Positions 1-8,839 are shown, numbered from the stretch's first letter. The stretch is 64,000 bases of DNA from Hydrocarboniphaga effusa AP103 (GCF_000271305.1 NZ_AKGD01000001.1:1488001-1552000); one strand, 5' to 3'. Numbers and translations: made by a program. The notes: generated from the letters alone by a model not told the origin.

Positions 1-750
1 AACGGCTATTCGAACCTCGCCAAGCCTGAAAAGAACAGCTCCTACGAAATCGGCATCAAGACCGCGTTGCTCGACAACACGCTGACCTTCAATGCCGACG
101 TGTTCCTGGCCGACATCGACGACTACCAGCAGGCCGTCTTCGTTCTGGACGAATACACCAGCAACCTCAACCCCAACAATCCGCCGACGTACATCTCAGC
201 CACCGGCAATGCGGACAAAGTCAGGACCAAGGGCGTGGAGATCGATGCGTTCTACAGCGGTATCCAGAACACCACGATCCGCTTCTCGGGCGCTTACAAC
301 GATGCGTACTACAGGAAGTTCACGAACCTGGGCCAGCCTCCCGAAGTCAACCTGAACCCGGTCGCCCCGCCCGGTCAGCCCGCTCTGCCTGCACTTCCGC
401 GCTATCGCGACGTCAGCGGCCAGAACCTGCCGGGTGCCGCCAAGTGGACCGGCAACGTCGGCATCGACTATCGCCTGCCGATCCTGAACGACAAGGAGCT
501 GCACCTGAGCGGCAACTATGCGTACACGAGCCGCTACAACTCGGACATCACGCTGTCGAGCTACGGCTGGACCAAGGCCTACGGCATCGCCGATGCGGCG
601 ATCGGCGTCGGCACGCGTGACGGGCGCTTCGAAGCGAGCCTCATCGCCAAGAACGTGTTCGACGAGGATCAGTCGCAGGTCATCACCTGGAACAGCTGGA
701 TTCCGGTTCCGGAGCGCTGGCTCGGCGTGGTCTTCACCGGCAGGCTCTGA
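1..750 (+). CDS. TonB-dependent receptor, C-terminal fragment
   Basis: The frame is open from the first base, so the 5' part lies outside the window; 249 residues remain. They read as the last strands of an outer-membrane beta-barrel: alternating aromatic/polar strands, a turn containing NLPGAAKWTGNVGIDYRLP, an ASLIAKNVFDED segment and a PERWLGVVFTGRL end, all usual for TonB-dependent receptors. The family imports siderophores, carbohydrates or other large ligands using TonB energy. The plug domain is not visible, so the ligand cannot be judged. The last residue is Leu rather than the usual terminal Phe. It converges on the cytochrome-rich operon at 844-8839 and is separated from it by a terminator, so a functional link is possible but unproven. 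Confidence 0.9.
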   Translation, partial: NGYSNLAKPEKNSSYEIGIKTALLDNTLTFNADVFLADIDDYQQAVFVLDEYTSNLNPNNPPTYISATGNADKVRTKGVEIDAFYSGIQNTTIRFSGAYNDAYYRKFTNLGQPPEVNLNPVAPPGQPALPALPRYRDVSGQNLPGAAKWTGNVGIDYRLPILNDKELHLSGNYAYTSRYNSDITLSSYGWTKAYGIADAAIGVGTRDGRFEASLIAKNVFDEDQSQVITWNSWIPVPERWLGVVFTGRL

Positions 751-760
751 GCATCAGTTC

Positions 761-805
761 AAAAGAAAACCCCGGCGCGATGCTCTCGCGCCGGGGTTTT
801 CTTTT
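761..805. terminator. Bidirectional rho-independent terminator
   Basis: A perfect 20-bp stem (761-780 with 786-805) has a 5-base loop TGCTC. The A-rich left flank and T-rich right flank give a U-tract in either direction. It separates the receptor gene (plus) from the end of the cytochrome b561 gene (minus). Confidence 0.93.
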
Positions 806-843
806 TGTGCCTTGCGGCTGTTTCTTACAGCTGTGGTTCCGCT

Positions 844-1587
844 TCAGTAGAGCTCGCCCGAAGAACCCTGCGGCGCATGCAGAACGATCCAGGCCAGCAG
901 CGCCGACAGCGCCAGTACGATCACGAGTGCGAGCCACCAGCGCGAGGAGCGGATTTCATCGCTGGCTGCGATCTGCGCCGCCGGCTTGCGACCGGTGATC
1001 ATCGCGCGAACCAGGTTGTCCTTCTTGAGCACCACGTGCACGAGCACGGCGATCACGTGCAGCGCCACCGCGGCGGCGATCCAGTAGAACAGCTGCCGAT
1101 GCCAGGACGTCAGCTTGAGCGCCAGCGCATCGCTGACGTAGCCGTAGAGCGGACCGACGTTGAAGATCTCGTCATTGGTGAACAGCCCGAACACCGACTG
1201 CACGAGCAAGGACGCGAGCAGCGCGATCACCATCAGCGCGCCGAGCGGATTGTGCCCGGGCGTGTGCTGCTCGCGATTGCGCAGCGTCGCGCGCGTGTAG
1301 CGCCAGGTGCTCACGGGCCCGCGCACGAAGTTCCAGAAGCGCGCATGCCGCGTGCCGACGAGCCCCCAGACGATGCGAAACGCAACGAGCACGATGACCG
1401 CGTAGCCGCACCACAGATGCACCGTGAAATACTCGATGCCGGCGCGATTGCTCACATAGGCGCCGATGAAGGCGAGCGCGAGGCTCCAGTGGAACACGCG
1501 CACCGGCAGGTCCCAGACTTTGCGTGTCGCCTGCTGCGAGCGTGCGGTTTCTTCGATGGTTTGACCGATGCGGTCGTCGATGCTCAT
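844..1587 (-). CDS. Cytochrome b561-family membrane protein
   Basis: 247 residues. After a short cytoplasmic N-terminus come four to five hydrophobic helices with histidines suited to b-heme ligation (about H33, H57, H163, H177, H184). The VWDLPVRVFHWSLA opening is typical of the bacterial cytochrome b561 / Ni-hydrogenase b-type family. These proteins move electrons between the quinone pool and periplasmic acceptors. It is the last gene of the unit starting at 8839 and lies 35 bp after a cytochrome c' gene, a pairing common in proteobacteria. I infer that it connects the exported cytochromes of this cluster to the inner-membrane quinones. A further hydrophobic helix near the C-terminus (about 215-235) is extra to the four-helix core. 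Confidence 0.9.
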   Translation of the reverse strand: MSIDDRIGQTIEETARSQQATRKVWDLPVRVFHWSLALAFIGAYVSNRAGIEYFTVHLWCGYAVIVLVAFRIVWGLVGTRHARFWNFVRGPVSTWRYTRATLRNREQHTPGHNPLGALMVIALLASLLVQSVFGLFTNDEIFNVGPLYGYVSDALALKLTSWHRQLFYWIAAAVALHVIAVLVHVVLKKDNLVRAMITGRKPAAQIAASDEIRSSRWWLALVIVLALSALLAWIVLHAPQGSSGELY

Positions 1588-1622
1588 TGCGTTTTCTCCA
1601 CGTGCAGCCCAATCAACTCATG

Positions 1623-2099
1623 TCATTCGGAAGCCTTGTACGAGTCGTGGCAGGCCTTGCAGGTCTTGTTGAGCGCGACGTACTGCGTCTTCACGCCGGC
1701 TTCGTCGCCCGCTTGGGCGAGCTTGGCGAGTTCGTTGGCGGCCTTGGCGAAATCCGCATCGAGTTCGGAAAAGCGCTTGCTCTCACTGAACACTTCGGCT
1801 TTGGCACTCGTCTCGTGCCAGCCACGGGTTTTCTCGGTGCCCGCGGCGAACAGCTTCGGCAGGCCGGAGTTGGCGACCGCGGCGAGCGTAGATGCGGCCT
1901 GCGCGACCTCGGCCTTGTCGTAGCTGCCGGTGACGGAGGCCTTGATGCGCGCCGAGTTCCAGGCCACCACCTGATACGCGGACTGCCGCCATTTGACGAG
2001 ATTCTCGGGCCGTGGCCCCTGCTGCGCATAGGCGATGGAAACACTCAGCGCGGACAGCGCGAGCACGGGGACGACGATTCGACTGATGGCTTTCTTCAT
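1623..2099 (-). CDS. Cytochrome c' (class II c-type cytochrome)
   Basis: 158 residues with a Sec signal peptide ending near AYAQQG. The single heme motif CKACH lies close to the C-terminus, followed by DSYKASE, the hallmark of cytochrome c' four-helix proteins. The heme is attached in the periplasm. Family members bind NO/CO or carry electrons. It sits 30 bp after the SMP-30-like gene and 35 bp before the b561 gene, so co-transcription is likely. A second cytochrome c' (4477-4878) is in the same unit; the two are only distantly similar, which argues against recent duplication. Confidence 0.92.
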   Translation of the reverse strand: MKKAISRIVVPVLALSALSVSIAYAQQGPRPENLVKWRQSAYQVVAWNSARIKASVTGSYDKAEVAQAASTLAAVANSGLPKLFAAGTEKTRGWHETSAKAEVFSESKRFSELDADFAKAANELAKLAQAGDEAGVKTQYVALNKTCKACHDSYKASE

Positions 2100-2129
2100 G
2101 ATGGCTTCAACGATGATGCAAAGGCGCGA

Positions 2130-3104
2130 TCACTTCGCGCGCGTGGAAAGTCCCGGCGTCAGCACGGCAAAGCGATAGAGCTTTCCGCCGCCGACGACGT
2201 AGAGCGTTTTCTTGTCCGGACCGGCGAACGCGAGGTTCTGGGTCTGCCCGGGAATCGGAATCACGCCGAGCGCCTTGCCGGCGGCGTCGAACACCTCGAT
2301 GCCCGCGCTCGATGCGACATACAGGCGCCCCAGCGAATCGACGGCGAGGCCGTCTGCACCGCTGCTGCCGTTGCCGTTCTCCGGCTTGTTCCAGCCCTGC
2401 AGCCTGGCGAAGTTGCGGCGGTTCGAAACCGAGCCGTCATCGGCGACGTCGTAGGCGATCACGAACTCGCCGTGTGTATCCGCCACATACAGCACGCGCT
2501 CTTCGGGGCTCAGCTGGATACCGTTGGGCCAGGTGATGTCGGTGGCGATGCGGCGCAGCTCGCCGGCCGGCGTGCGGTAGTACACGGCCGTGGGCGACGC
2601 CGGCTCGTCGGCCTTGCGGAACGGGCCCGGGTCGGTGAAGTAGACACCGCCCTTGCGATCGATGACCAGATCGTTCGGCCGGCGCAGCGGCGTCGCCTCG
2701 AAGCCATCGACCCAGACCTTGGCCTTGTCTTTCGGATACACCACGCCGACGCTCGCCTTGGCCGTCTGCACCGACACGAGTTCGCCGCCGGGCGCGTACG
2801 CCAGGCCGTTCGAGCCGTTGCTGTTCTCGAGGAAGCTGCCGATCTTGTCGTCGAGCCCGACGTGCACGATGCGGTTCGCACGCGTCTCGGTGAACAGCAG
2901 GCTGCCGTCGGGCTGCGCGATCGGCCCTTCGGAGCCGTTGAGGCCGTCCTTGATCAGCCGGATCTTGATGCCGCCGGCCACCACGCCCGCGATCGTCGGC
3001 GTCACCGGATCGGGGTCGGCGGCGCTCGAAGCCGCGTGCGACATCGCGAGCACGGCGACTGCCAATGCCAGCGCACGCGGCCGGCTCGAAACCACTGTGG
3101 ACAT
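2130..3104 (-). CDS. SMP-30/gluconolactonase-like beta-propeller, exported
   Basis: The start was placed at the ATG at 3104 (MSTVVSS), which begins a clear signal peptide (ALALAVAVLAMSHAASS); the open frame continues upstream but overlaps the preceding gene. About 324 residues. Repeats such as RPNDLVIDRKGGVYFTDPG, NGIQLSPEERVLYVAD and GADGLAVDSLGRLYVASSAG are characteristic of the six-bladed SMP-30/gluconolactonase/LRE propeller, whose Asn/Asp residues hold a divalent metal. The family hydrolyses lactones or related esters. Here it is periplasmic and embedded among cytochromes, so its substrate may be the compound oxidised by the cluster; that is inference. Confidence 0.88.
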   Translation of the reverse strand: MSTVVSSRPRALALAVAVLAMSHAASSAADPDPVTPTIAGVVAGGIKIRLIKDGLNGSEGPIAQPDGSLLFTETRANRIVHVGLDDKIGSFLENSNGSNGLAYAPGGELVSVQTAKASVGVVYPKDKAKVWVDGFEATPLRRPNDLVIDRKGGVYFTDPGPFRKADEPASPTAVYYRTPAGELRRIATDITWPNGIQLSPEERVLYVADTHGEFVIAYDVADDGSVSNRRNFARLQGWNKPENGNGSSGADGLAVDSLGRLYVASSAGIEVFDAAGKALGVIPIPGQTQNLAFAGPDKKTLYVVGGGKLYRFAVLTPGLSTRAK

Positions 3105-3148
3105 CCAGCACCTCTTGACGTGAATGACAGGAACGAAAACCCGACCGG

Positions 3149-3805
3149 TCAGCGCAGACCGGCCAGATAAACCGACAGCGCCTCGATCTCGGCATCGCTG
3201 AGCGCTTTGGCCGTGAGGCTCATCGCCGTGCTGCCGACGCGTTTGCCGCTGCGCCAATCGAGCAGCTGCGCGCGCAGGTAAGCCGCGTGCTGGCCACCGA
3301 TCGCCGGGTTGGCATCGCTGCCCGCGATCAGGCCCTGGCCCTTGTCGCCATGGCAGCTCGTACACGGGGCGATCTGGCGCGGCGCGTCGCCACGCGCGAA
3401 CAAGCGCTCGCCGATGGGCGAAACCGCCGAAACAGGCGCGGTTCTGTCCTGCAATGCGAAGTAGGCCGCGACATCGGCGAGGTCTTCGCTCGAAAGAATG
3501 TTGCTGGCCGCGTCGCCGGGATGCGGACGCTCGCCGAATTGAAACTTGCGGAACTGCTTGAGCAGATAGCTCGAATACTGCGCCGCGAGCGCGGGCGCCG
3601 GGCCCGCACTGTTGCCGTCGGCTCCGTGGCAAGCCTGGCAGGCCTGCGACTTCGACTGGCCTGCCACCGGATCACCATCGCCGACGCGCTCGGCGAGCTC
3701 CTGATCGCTGATCGCGGCTCTGGCGAATCCGCTCACCAGCAGCGCAAACAGCAAGACCCACCACTGCGCGCCAGTCGATGAAATGAGCGATGAGCGAATC
3801 CGCAT
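3149..3805 (-). CDS. Diheme cytochrome c (c4-like)
   Basis: 218 residues with an N-terminal signal peptide (WVLLFALLVSGFARAA) and two class I heme motifs, CQACH in the N-terminal half and CTSCH in the C-terminal half. Each is followed by a G-D/A-K/D-G loop as in cytochrome c4. Each half also has a plausible Met ligand region. The protein would be a soluble or membrane-associated periplasmic electron carrier with two hemes. It lies 19 bp after the peroxiredoxin gene and 44 bp before the SMP-30-like gene. It is the most likely electron shuttle between the b561 and the other exported redox proteins here. Confidence 0.92.
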   Translation of the reverse strand: MRIRSSLISSTGAQWWVLLFALLVSGFARAAISDQELAERVGDGDPVAGQSKSQACQACHGADGNSAGPAPALAAQYSSYLLKQFRKFQFGERPHPGDAASNILSSEDLADVAAYFALQDRTAPVSAVSPIGERLFARGDAPRQIAPCTSCHGDKGQGLIAGSDANPAIGGQHAAYLRAQLLDWRSGKRVGSTAMSLTAKALSDAEIEALSVYLAGLR

Positions 3806-3824
3806 CGAGCCTGATCCTGCTATC

Positions 3825-4427
3825 TCAGCGCTTGGCTGCGATTTCGCGCACGGCCTGCAAGGCCTGCTCGACGTTCGCCGCAGGCGCCAGCCCGCCCAGC
3901 GTGCTGGCGACCTTGCCGTCCGGCGTCACGATGAAGGTGGTGCGCTCGGCGAAGCCGTGGTCGATCTCCACGCCGCGCGAATCCTTCTTGCCCGCGCTCG
4001 CCTCGCGGACCGCGAGATCGAAGGACTTGGAGATCTTGCCGTCCTTGTCCGATGCCACCGGGAACTTGCCCGCGCAGTAGTCCGGGTCGGCGGAGAAATC
4101 GTTGAGTCGCTCGATGCTGTCGAGCGAGACGCCGATGATGGTGGCGCCCGCGGCGGCGAACTCGTCGCTCTTCTCGGCAAACGTATGCGCCTGGATATTG
4201 CAGCCGCCCGTGTACGCGGACGGATAGAAGTACACCACCACCGGGCCTTTCTTGAGCGAATCCTTCAGCGAGAACGTGAAGGCCTTGCCGGCCAGCGAAG
4301 CCTGGGTCTTGAAATCGGGCGCGGTATCGCCCTGCTTGAGCGCGGCGGCGGCCGGCAGCGAGATGCAGGCGGCGAGCAATGCGAGAGGGGCGATGCGAGA
4401 GGCGAAACGGATCATGGGATGACTCAC
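3825..4427 (-). CDS. Exported peroxiredoxin (AhpC/TSA family)
   Basis: 200 residues with a signal peptide (LALLAACISLPAAAA), so it should act in the periplasm. The thioredoxin fold shows the active-site segment YPSAYTGGC, with the peroxidatic Cys near residue 76 and the preceding Thr at the canonical spacing. A second Cys is near residue 118 (DYCAGKF); there is no Cys five residues after the first, so this is not the usual BCP/PrxQ arrangement. Peroxiredoxins reduce peroxides with thiol donors. Its place inside a cytochrome operon suggests removal of peroxide made by the neighbouring redox enzymes. ATG at 4427 was used; a second in-frame Met is four codons on. Confidence 0.9.
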   Translation of the reverse strand: MSHPMIRFASRIAPLALLAACISLPAAAALKQGDTAPDFKTQASLAGKAFTFSLKDSLKKGPVVVYFYPSAYTGGCNIQAHTFAEKSDEFAAAGATIIGVSLDSIERLNDFSADPDYCAGKFPVASDKDGKISKSFDLAVREASAGKKDSRGVEIDHGFAERTTFIVTPDGKVASTLGGLAPAANVEQALQAVREIAAKR

Positions 4428-4476
4428 GGTTGTGGATGGGACGAAGGCGCAGTGACGCTGCGGTCAGATGCAGCGG

Positions 4477-4878
4477 TCAGCGGCTCAAGGACTTTTTATA
4501 GACCTCGTGGCAGGCTTTGCAATTCTTCGCCGTGGCGCGCGCCGATTCAGCTGCTTTCTCGAAGTCCTGACGGTTCAGCGAGGCGAGTACGGATTCGAGC
4601 AGCGCATGACCTTCGGCGTTCCACTGCACCGCATCGGGCGTGTCGGTCCGTGCCTTGAAGTAATCGCCCGTCCACTGATAACCCTCGAGCAGCACCTGCA
4701 CGTCCGAGATCGCGGCCTCGGTGTTGCGCGCCCCGATCACGGGTTCGAGGTCCTTGAAGGCATCGTCCATCGCCTGCATGACGTCCTTGTCGAAACCTTC
4801 CAGCTCCACCGCCAGCGCGGGACTTACACTCGAGACGATGAGCGACAGCCAGACACTCCACTTCCAAACACTGCGCAT
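4477..4878 (-). CDS. Second cytochrome c'-like protein
   Basis: The start at 4878 (MRSVWKW) opens a signal peptide ending at SPALA; the frame extends further upstream but without secretion features. About 133 residues. The single CKACH motif is near the C-terminus, followed by EVYKKSLSR, as in class II cytochromes c. The body is helical and acidic. It follows the DUF1501 gene by 77 bp, a gap that contains a palindromic repeat, and precedes the peroxiredoxin gene by 49 bp. Role inferred as an electron carrier or gas-binding heme protein serving the same pathway. Confidence 0.88.
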   Translation of the reverse strand: MRSVWKWSVWLSLIVSSVSPALAVELEGFDKDVMQAMDDAFKDLEPVIGARNTEAAISDVQVLLEGYQWTGDYFKARTDTPDAVQWNAEGHALLESVLASLNRQDFEKAAESARATAKNCKACHEVYKKSLSR

Positions 4879-4920
4879 TTGCGTAATAGAACCTAAGTGA
4901 ATCCACTGAATCGACGGACG

Positions 4921-4947
4921 CATCCCTCTCCCGTGGGGAGAGGGATG
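4921..4947. repeat. Palindromic repeat with CCCTCTCCC core
   Basis: A 12-bp perfect stem (4921-4932 with 4936-4947) with a 3-base loop. Its core matches the palindromes at 54595-54618, 54694-54719 and 63561-63584, so it is probably a single-hairpin member of the same dispersed family. It lies between two genes of the operon and lacks a T-tract, so it may be an mRNA-stabilising or processing hairpin rather than a terminator. Confidence 0.7.
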
Positions 4948-4955
4948 CAAGGCCT

Positions 4956-6413
4956 TTAAGCGATCAGTTCCTTGATCACTTCGCCGTAGACCACCGTCGG
5001 ACGCTCGGAGCGGCCGTTGTTGAGGTAAGTGGTCTTGAGATGATCCAGGCCCATGAGTGCGAGCACGGTGGCGTGCAGGTCATAGGTGTCGACCGTGCGG
5101 CCCACCGAGCGCAGGCCGATTTCGTCGGTCGCGCCGAAGGTGGTGCCGGCCTTGGAGCCGCCGCCCGCGATCCACTGCGTGTAGCCCCAGGGGTTGTGGT
5201 CGCGGCCGTTGCCACTCTGGCCGTACGAGGTGCGGCCGAATTCCGAAGCCCAGACCACGAGCGTGGAATCGAGCAGGCCGCGCGATTCGAGGTCGGCGAG
5301 CAGGCCGGCGATCGGCTTGTCGACAGCCTTCGCGTTCGCGGCGTGGTTGGCTTCGAGATTCTCGTGGGCGTCCCAGTTGGTGCGATCTTCGCCCGCAATC
5401 TTCACCGGCCCGTTGATCACCTGCACGAAGCGCACGCCGCGCTCGACGAGGCGACGCGCACGCAGCATCTGCGTGCCGTAATCCTTGGTCAGCTCATCGT
5501 TGAGACCGTAGAGCTCGCGGGTGGCGTCGCTTTCCTTGCTCAGGTCCACCGCTTCGGGCGCCGCCGACTGCATGCGGTACGCGAGCTCGTAGGAGTTCAG
5601 GCGCGCCGCCAGCTCGGTGTCGCGCGGATAGCGCGCCGCGTTCTGCTGGTTGAGCTTGCGCAGCAGGTCGAGGTTGTCGCGCTGCTGGGCGGCGGCGACG
5701 AGCTCGGGGCTCGACAGATTGAGGATCGGAGACGGCCCCGGGCGGAACGCCGTGCCCTGGTAGATCGCCGGCAAAAAGCCCGAAGCCCAGTTCACCGAAC
5801 CACCGCTCGGCTCGCGATCGCCGCCGTAGAGCACGACGTAGGCCGGCAGGTCCGGGTTCGCGGTGCCGAGTGCGTACTGCACCCAGGCGCCGAGCGTCGG
5901 ACGGCCCGGGTTGAGGTCACCGGTGTTGAGCTTGAGGATCGAGATGTCGTGCGTCGCGCCGATGGTGGTGCTCGACTTGATGAAGGCGAGCTTGTCGGCC
6001 TGCTTGCCGAGGTTCGGCAGCAGATCGGAGAACCAGGCGCCGCTCTCGCCGTACTGCTTCCAGCTGCGGTTCGACGCGTAGAGCTTGCCGACGCCGCCCT
6101 GGGTGCTCGTCTTGATGCCCTTGAGGAAGGATTCCGGCACGTCCTGGCCGGCGAGCTTCACGAGCTCGGGCTTGTAGTCGTACAGGTCGAGCGTGCTCGG
6201 GGCACCGTTCATGTGCAGCCAGATGATCGACTTGGCCTTGGCCGCGAAGTGCGGCGCCTTCGGTGCGAGCGGATCGACCTGCACCGGATTGGCGAGGTCG
6301 GACGCCTGCGCGACATTGAGCAGGCCGCCGCCGAAGCCGCCGAGGGCGAGCGAGCCAGCGCCGATGCCGGCGTTGCGCAGGAAGTTGCGACGAGAGTGAT
6401 GGTTGTTGCTCAT
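4956..6413 (-). CDS. DUF1501 family protein, Tat-exported
   Basis: The start at 6413 gives MSNNHHSRRNFLRNAG: a twin-arginine signal (SRRNFLR) and a hydrophobic stretch, so folded export through Tat is expected. About 485 residues. Segments such as IIWLHMNGAPSTLDLYDYKP, VNGPVKIAGEDRTNWDAHE, VVWASEFGRTSYGQ and GRDHNPWGYTQW are typical of DUF1501, a family related to the alkaline phosphatase/sulfatase fold. No biochemical role is established for the family as far as I know. It is nearly always encoded beside DUF1549/DUF1553 proteins, as here (53 bp downstream of 6467). Such pairs are abundant in planctomycetes and occur in some proteobacteria. Confidence 0.92.
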   Translation of the reverse strand: MSNNHHSRRNFLRNAGIGAGSLALGGFGGGLLNVAQASDLANPVQVDPLAPKAPHFAAKAKSIIWLHMNGAPSTLDLYDYKPELVKLAGQDVPESFLKGIKTSTQGGVGKLYASNRSWKQYGESGAWFSDLLPNLGKQADKLAFIKSSTTIGATHDISILKLNTGDLNPGRPTLGAWVQYALGTANPDLPAYVVLYGGDREPSGGSVNWASGFLPAIYQGTAFRPGPSPILNLSSPELVAAAQQRDNLDLLRKLNQQNAARYPRDTELAARLNSYELAYRMQSAAPEAVDLSKESDATRELYGLNDELTKDYGTQMLRARRLVERGVRFVQVINGPVKIAGEDRTNWDAHENLEANHAANAKAVDKPIAGLLADLESRGLLDSTLVVWASEFGRTSYGQSGNGRDHNPWGYTQWIAGGGSKAGTTFGATDEIGLRSVGRTVDTYDLHATVLALMGLDHLKTTYLNNGRSERPTVVYGEVIKELIA

Positions 6414-6466
6414 GGGGTTGTCCTTGTTCCTGTGATCGCTTGATTCGTTGGGAAGCGAGCGGCGCT

Positions 6467-8839
6467 TCAGAAGCGGTAGGTGAAATCGTTGGAGTTGGCG
6501 ACCGTGTGCACGAGGTCGACGAAGGCGGCGGCACGGATCGGATCGCTCGGGCTCGTCTTGAGGCCCGTGGGCAATGCGAGCGACAGCTTGCCGTCGGCGG
6601 CTTTCTGCGTGATCACCTTCTGGTGTTCGTCGAGGAAGGCCAGCAGCTGCTGCTTCTCCTGCTCGCTCGCGTTGCGGGCGAACAGGATTTCGTAGAGCCG
6701 GTCGATCTGCGCCGATGGCGTGCCATTGGATTCGCTGATGACGCGGCCGGCCAGCGCCTGCGACCACTGGAACACCTGGTCGTTGTTGACCAGCGTGAGC
6801 GCCTGCAGCGGCGTGGTCGTCACGTCGCGCTTGCTGTGCGCCTGCTGGGCCGAGGCCATGTCGAAGGTTTCGAGCAGCGGATACGTCAGGCTGCGGCGCG
6901 TGAAGACGTAAAGGCTGCGGCGGTTCCAGTCGGCCTCGTCTTTCGACACCTTCCACATGTTGCCGGCGTTCACGCCGGCCGGCAGCGGTGCGAACACGCT
7001 CGGGCCACCGAGCTGATCGGTGAGCTTGCCCGATGCGACCAGCAGCGAATCACGGATCTGCTCGGCCTCGAGGCGACGGCGCGGGAAGATCGCGAGCAGC
7101 TTGTTGTCCGGATCGGCGGCGACGATGTCTGCGCGATAGTCCGAAGCCTGGCGGTAGACGCTCGACAGCAGGATCTCGCGATGCAGCTGCTTGACGTCCC
7201 AGCCGGATTTGACGAAGCGATCGGCGAGGAAATCGAGCAGTTCCGGATGCGTCGGCTTCTCGCCGGCCTTGCCGAAGTCGCTGACCGTCTTGACGATGCC
7301 GGTGCCGAAGTACTGATCCCAGACGCGGTTGACGAACACGCGGGCCGTCAGCGGATTGCCCGGGCTGGCGATCCAGTTGGCCAGCGCGGTGCGGCGGCCC
7401 GACGAGGTCGCGGTCGGCACGATCACCGGCTTCTCGCCATTGGAGAACGCGGCCGGAAAGCCCGGCTGCACTTCCTCGAGCGGGCGCTCGTGGTTGCCGC
7501 CGAAGAACAGGAAGGTCGGCGGCGCATCGGCATAACCGAGTTCGGTCATCGCCGAGATCTGGTCCGAGCCCTTGGCCGGCTTGAGGTTGTCGAACTTCTT
7601 CAGCTCTTCGCCGAGCTTCTTGTACTGCTTGTACGGCTCTTCGTACTTGGCGTCGTAGACCGCGTTGTCCTTGTTGCTGCCGGCCTCTTCGAGATAGTTG
7701 GCGATGCTCGCTTCGTCGGTGACGTTGGCGAGGCGATGGTTGATCCAGCGATCGTGTGCGTTCCACTCGCTCTCGGGCTTGAAGATCGACTCGCGGCTGT
7801 CCGTGAGATAGCGCTCCTTGTGGTACTTCAGGCCGGCGTCGTAGACGCTGTCGATGATCGCCTTGCGCTTGGCGCGGATGTCCTTGGTCGCCTCTTCCCA
7901 CTTCGCCTGCTGCGCCCGGTACGCGATTTCCTGCGGACCCACGGCGGCCGGCAGGTTGTCGACCGCGGAGAGGTTCGCGAAGAAGGCCTGCAGCTGGAAG
8001 TATTCCTTCTCGGAAATCTTGTCGATCTTGTGATCGTGGCAACGCGCGCACCCGACGGTCTGCGCGAGCATCACGGTGCCCACGGTGTCGACGATGTCGG
8101 TGGTGATCTGGTACTTGCGCTGCACCAGGTCGCGCGAGTTGCTGTTGTCCGGAAAGCCGGCCATGAAGCCCGTGGCGATCAGCGCGTTCTGGTCGTCCGG
8201 ATACAGCTCGTCACCTGCGAGCTGCTCCTTGATGAAGCGGTCGTAGGGCTTGTTGTCGTTGAACGCGCCGATCACGTAGTCGCGGTAGCGGAACATGTTC
8301 GGGCGCGTGTCGTCGTTCTGAAAGCCCGTGCTGTCCGCATAGCGGGCCAGATCGAGCCAGCGACGCGCCTGGCGCTCGCCGAAGCGCGGCGACGCCAGCA
8401 GGCGATCGACGAGCTTTTCGTAGGCGTCGGGCGACTTGTCCTTCTCGAACGCGACGACTTCCTCGGGCGTCGGGATCAGGCCCCAGACGTCGAGCGTGGC
8501 ACGACGAATGAACGCGCCGCGCGCGGCTTCGGCCGAGGGCTTGAGATTCTTCTCTTCGAGCTTGGCGAGCACGAAGGCGTCGACCGGATCGCGCACCCAC
8601 TTCTGCTGCCTGACCGCCGGCACGGCCTGCTCCTTGACCGGCTGATACGACCACAGCTGCGCCGGCTTGAGCAGCGAGCGGGCCGGGGCCTTGGCGACCG
8701 CCGTCGTGTCCACCGCGGCAACCGCGATCGCGATCGCGGCCGGCTGCGCGGCGATGCCGTCAGCCGCGATCGCCGCCGAGCTGCTTGCCGCCCCCAATGC
8801 CACGCCCACCAGAACCGCGATAGATGCGCTCTTCTTCAT
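6467..8839 (-). CDS. DUF1549/DUF1553 (PSCyt2-PSD1) protein with embedded heme motif
   Basis: The start at 8839 (MKKSASIAV) gives a Sec signal peptide; about 790 residues. Residues ~80-290 resemble DUF1549 (WVRDPVDAFVLAKLE, RRATLDVWGLIPTPEEV) and contain CARCH at ~264-268 followed by DHKIDKIS, a possible c-heme site. Residues ~530-780 resemble DUF1553 (RTALANWIASPGNPLTARV, FVNRVWDQYFGTGIV). An N-terminal PSCyt1 cytochrome domain, often present in planctomycete homologs, is absent. It is the first gene of the operon, downstream of a sigma-54-type promoter. Function unknown; with DUF1501 it probably forms an extracytoplasmic redox or hydrolytic complex. Confidence 0.92.
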   Translation of the reverse strand: MKKSASIAVLVGVALGAASSSAAIAADGIAAQPAAIAIAVAAVDTTAVAKAPARSLLKPAQLWSYQPVKEQAVPAVRQQKWVRDPVDAFVLAKLEEKNLKPSAEAARGAFIRRATLDVWGLIPTPEEVVAFEKDKSPDAYEKLVDRLLASPRFGERQARRWLDLARYADSTGFQNDDTRPNMFRYRDYVIGAFNDNKPYDRFIKEQLAGDELYPDDQNALIATGFMAGFPDNSNSRDLVQRKYQITTDIVDTVGTVMLAQTVGCARCHDHKIDKISEKEYFQLQAFFANLSAVDNLPAAVGPQEIAYRAQQAKWEEATKDIRAKRKAIIDSVYDAGLKYHKERYLTDSRESIFKPESEWNAHDRWINHRLANVTDEASIANYLEEAGSNKDNAVYDAKYEEPYKQYKKLGEELKKFDNLKPAKGSDQISAMTELGYADAPPTFLFFGGNHERPLEEVQPGFPAAFSNGEKPVIVPTATSSGRRTALANWIASPGNPLTARVFVNRVWDQYFGTGIVKTVSDFGKAGEKPTHPELLDFLADRFVKSGWDVKQLHREILLSSVYRQASDYRADIVAADPDNKLLAIFPRRRLEAEQIRDSLLVASGKLTDQLGGPSVFAPLPAGVNAGNMWKVSKDEADWNRRSLYVFTRRSLTYPLLETFDMASAQQAHSKRDVTTTPLQALTLVNNDQVFQWSQALAGRVISESNGTPSAQIDRLYEILFARNASEQEKQQLLAFLDEHQKVITQKAADGKLSLALPTGLKTSPSDPIRAAAFVDLVHTVANSNDFTYRF

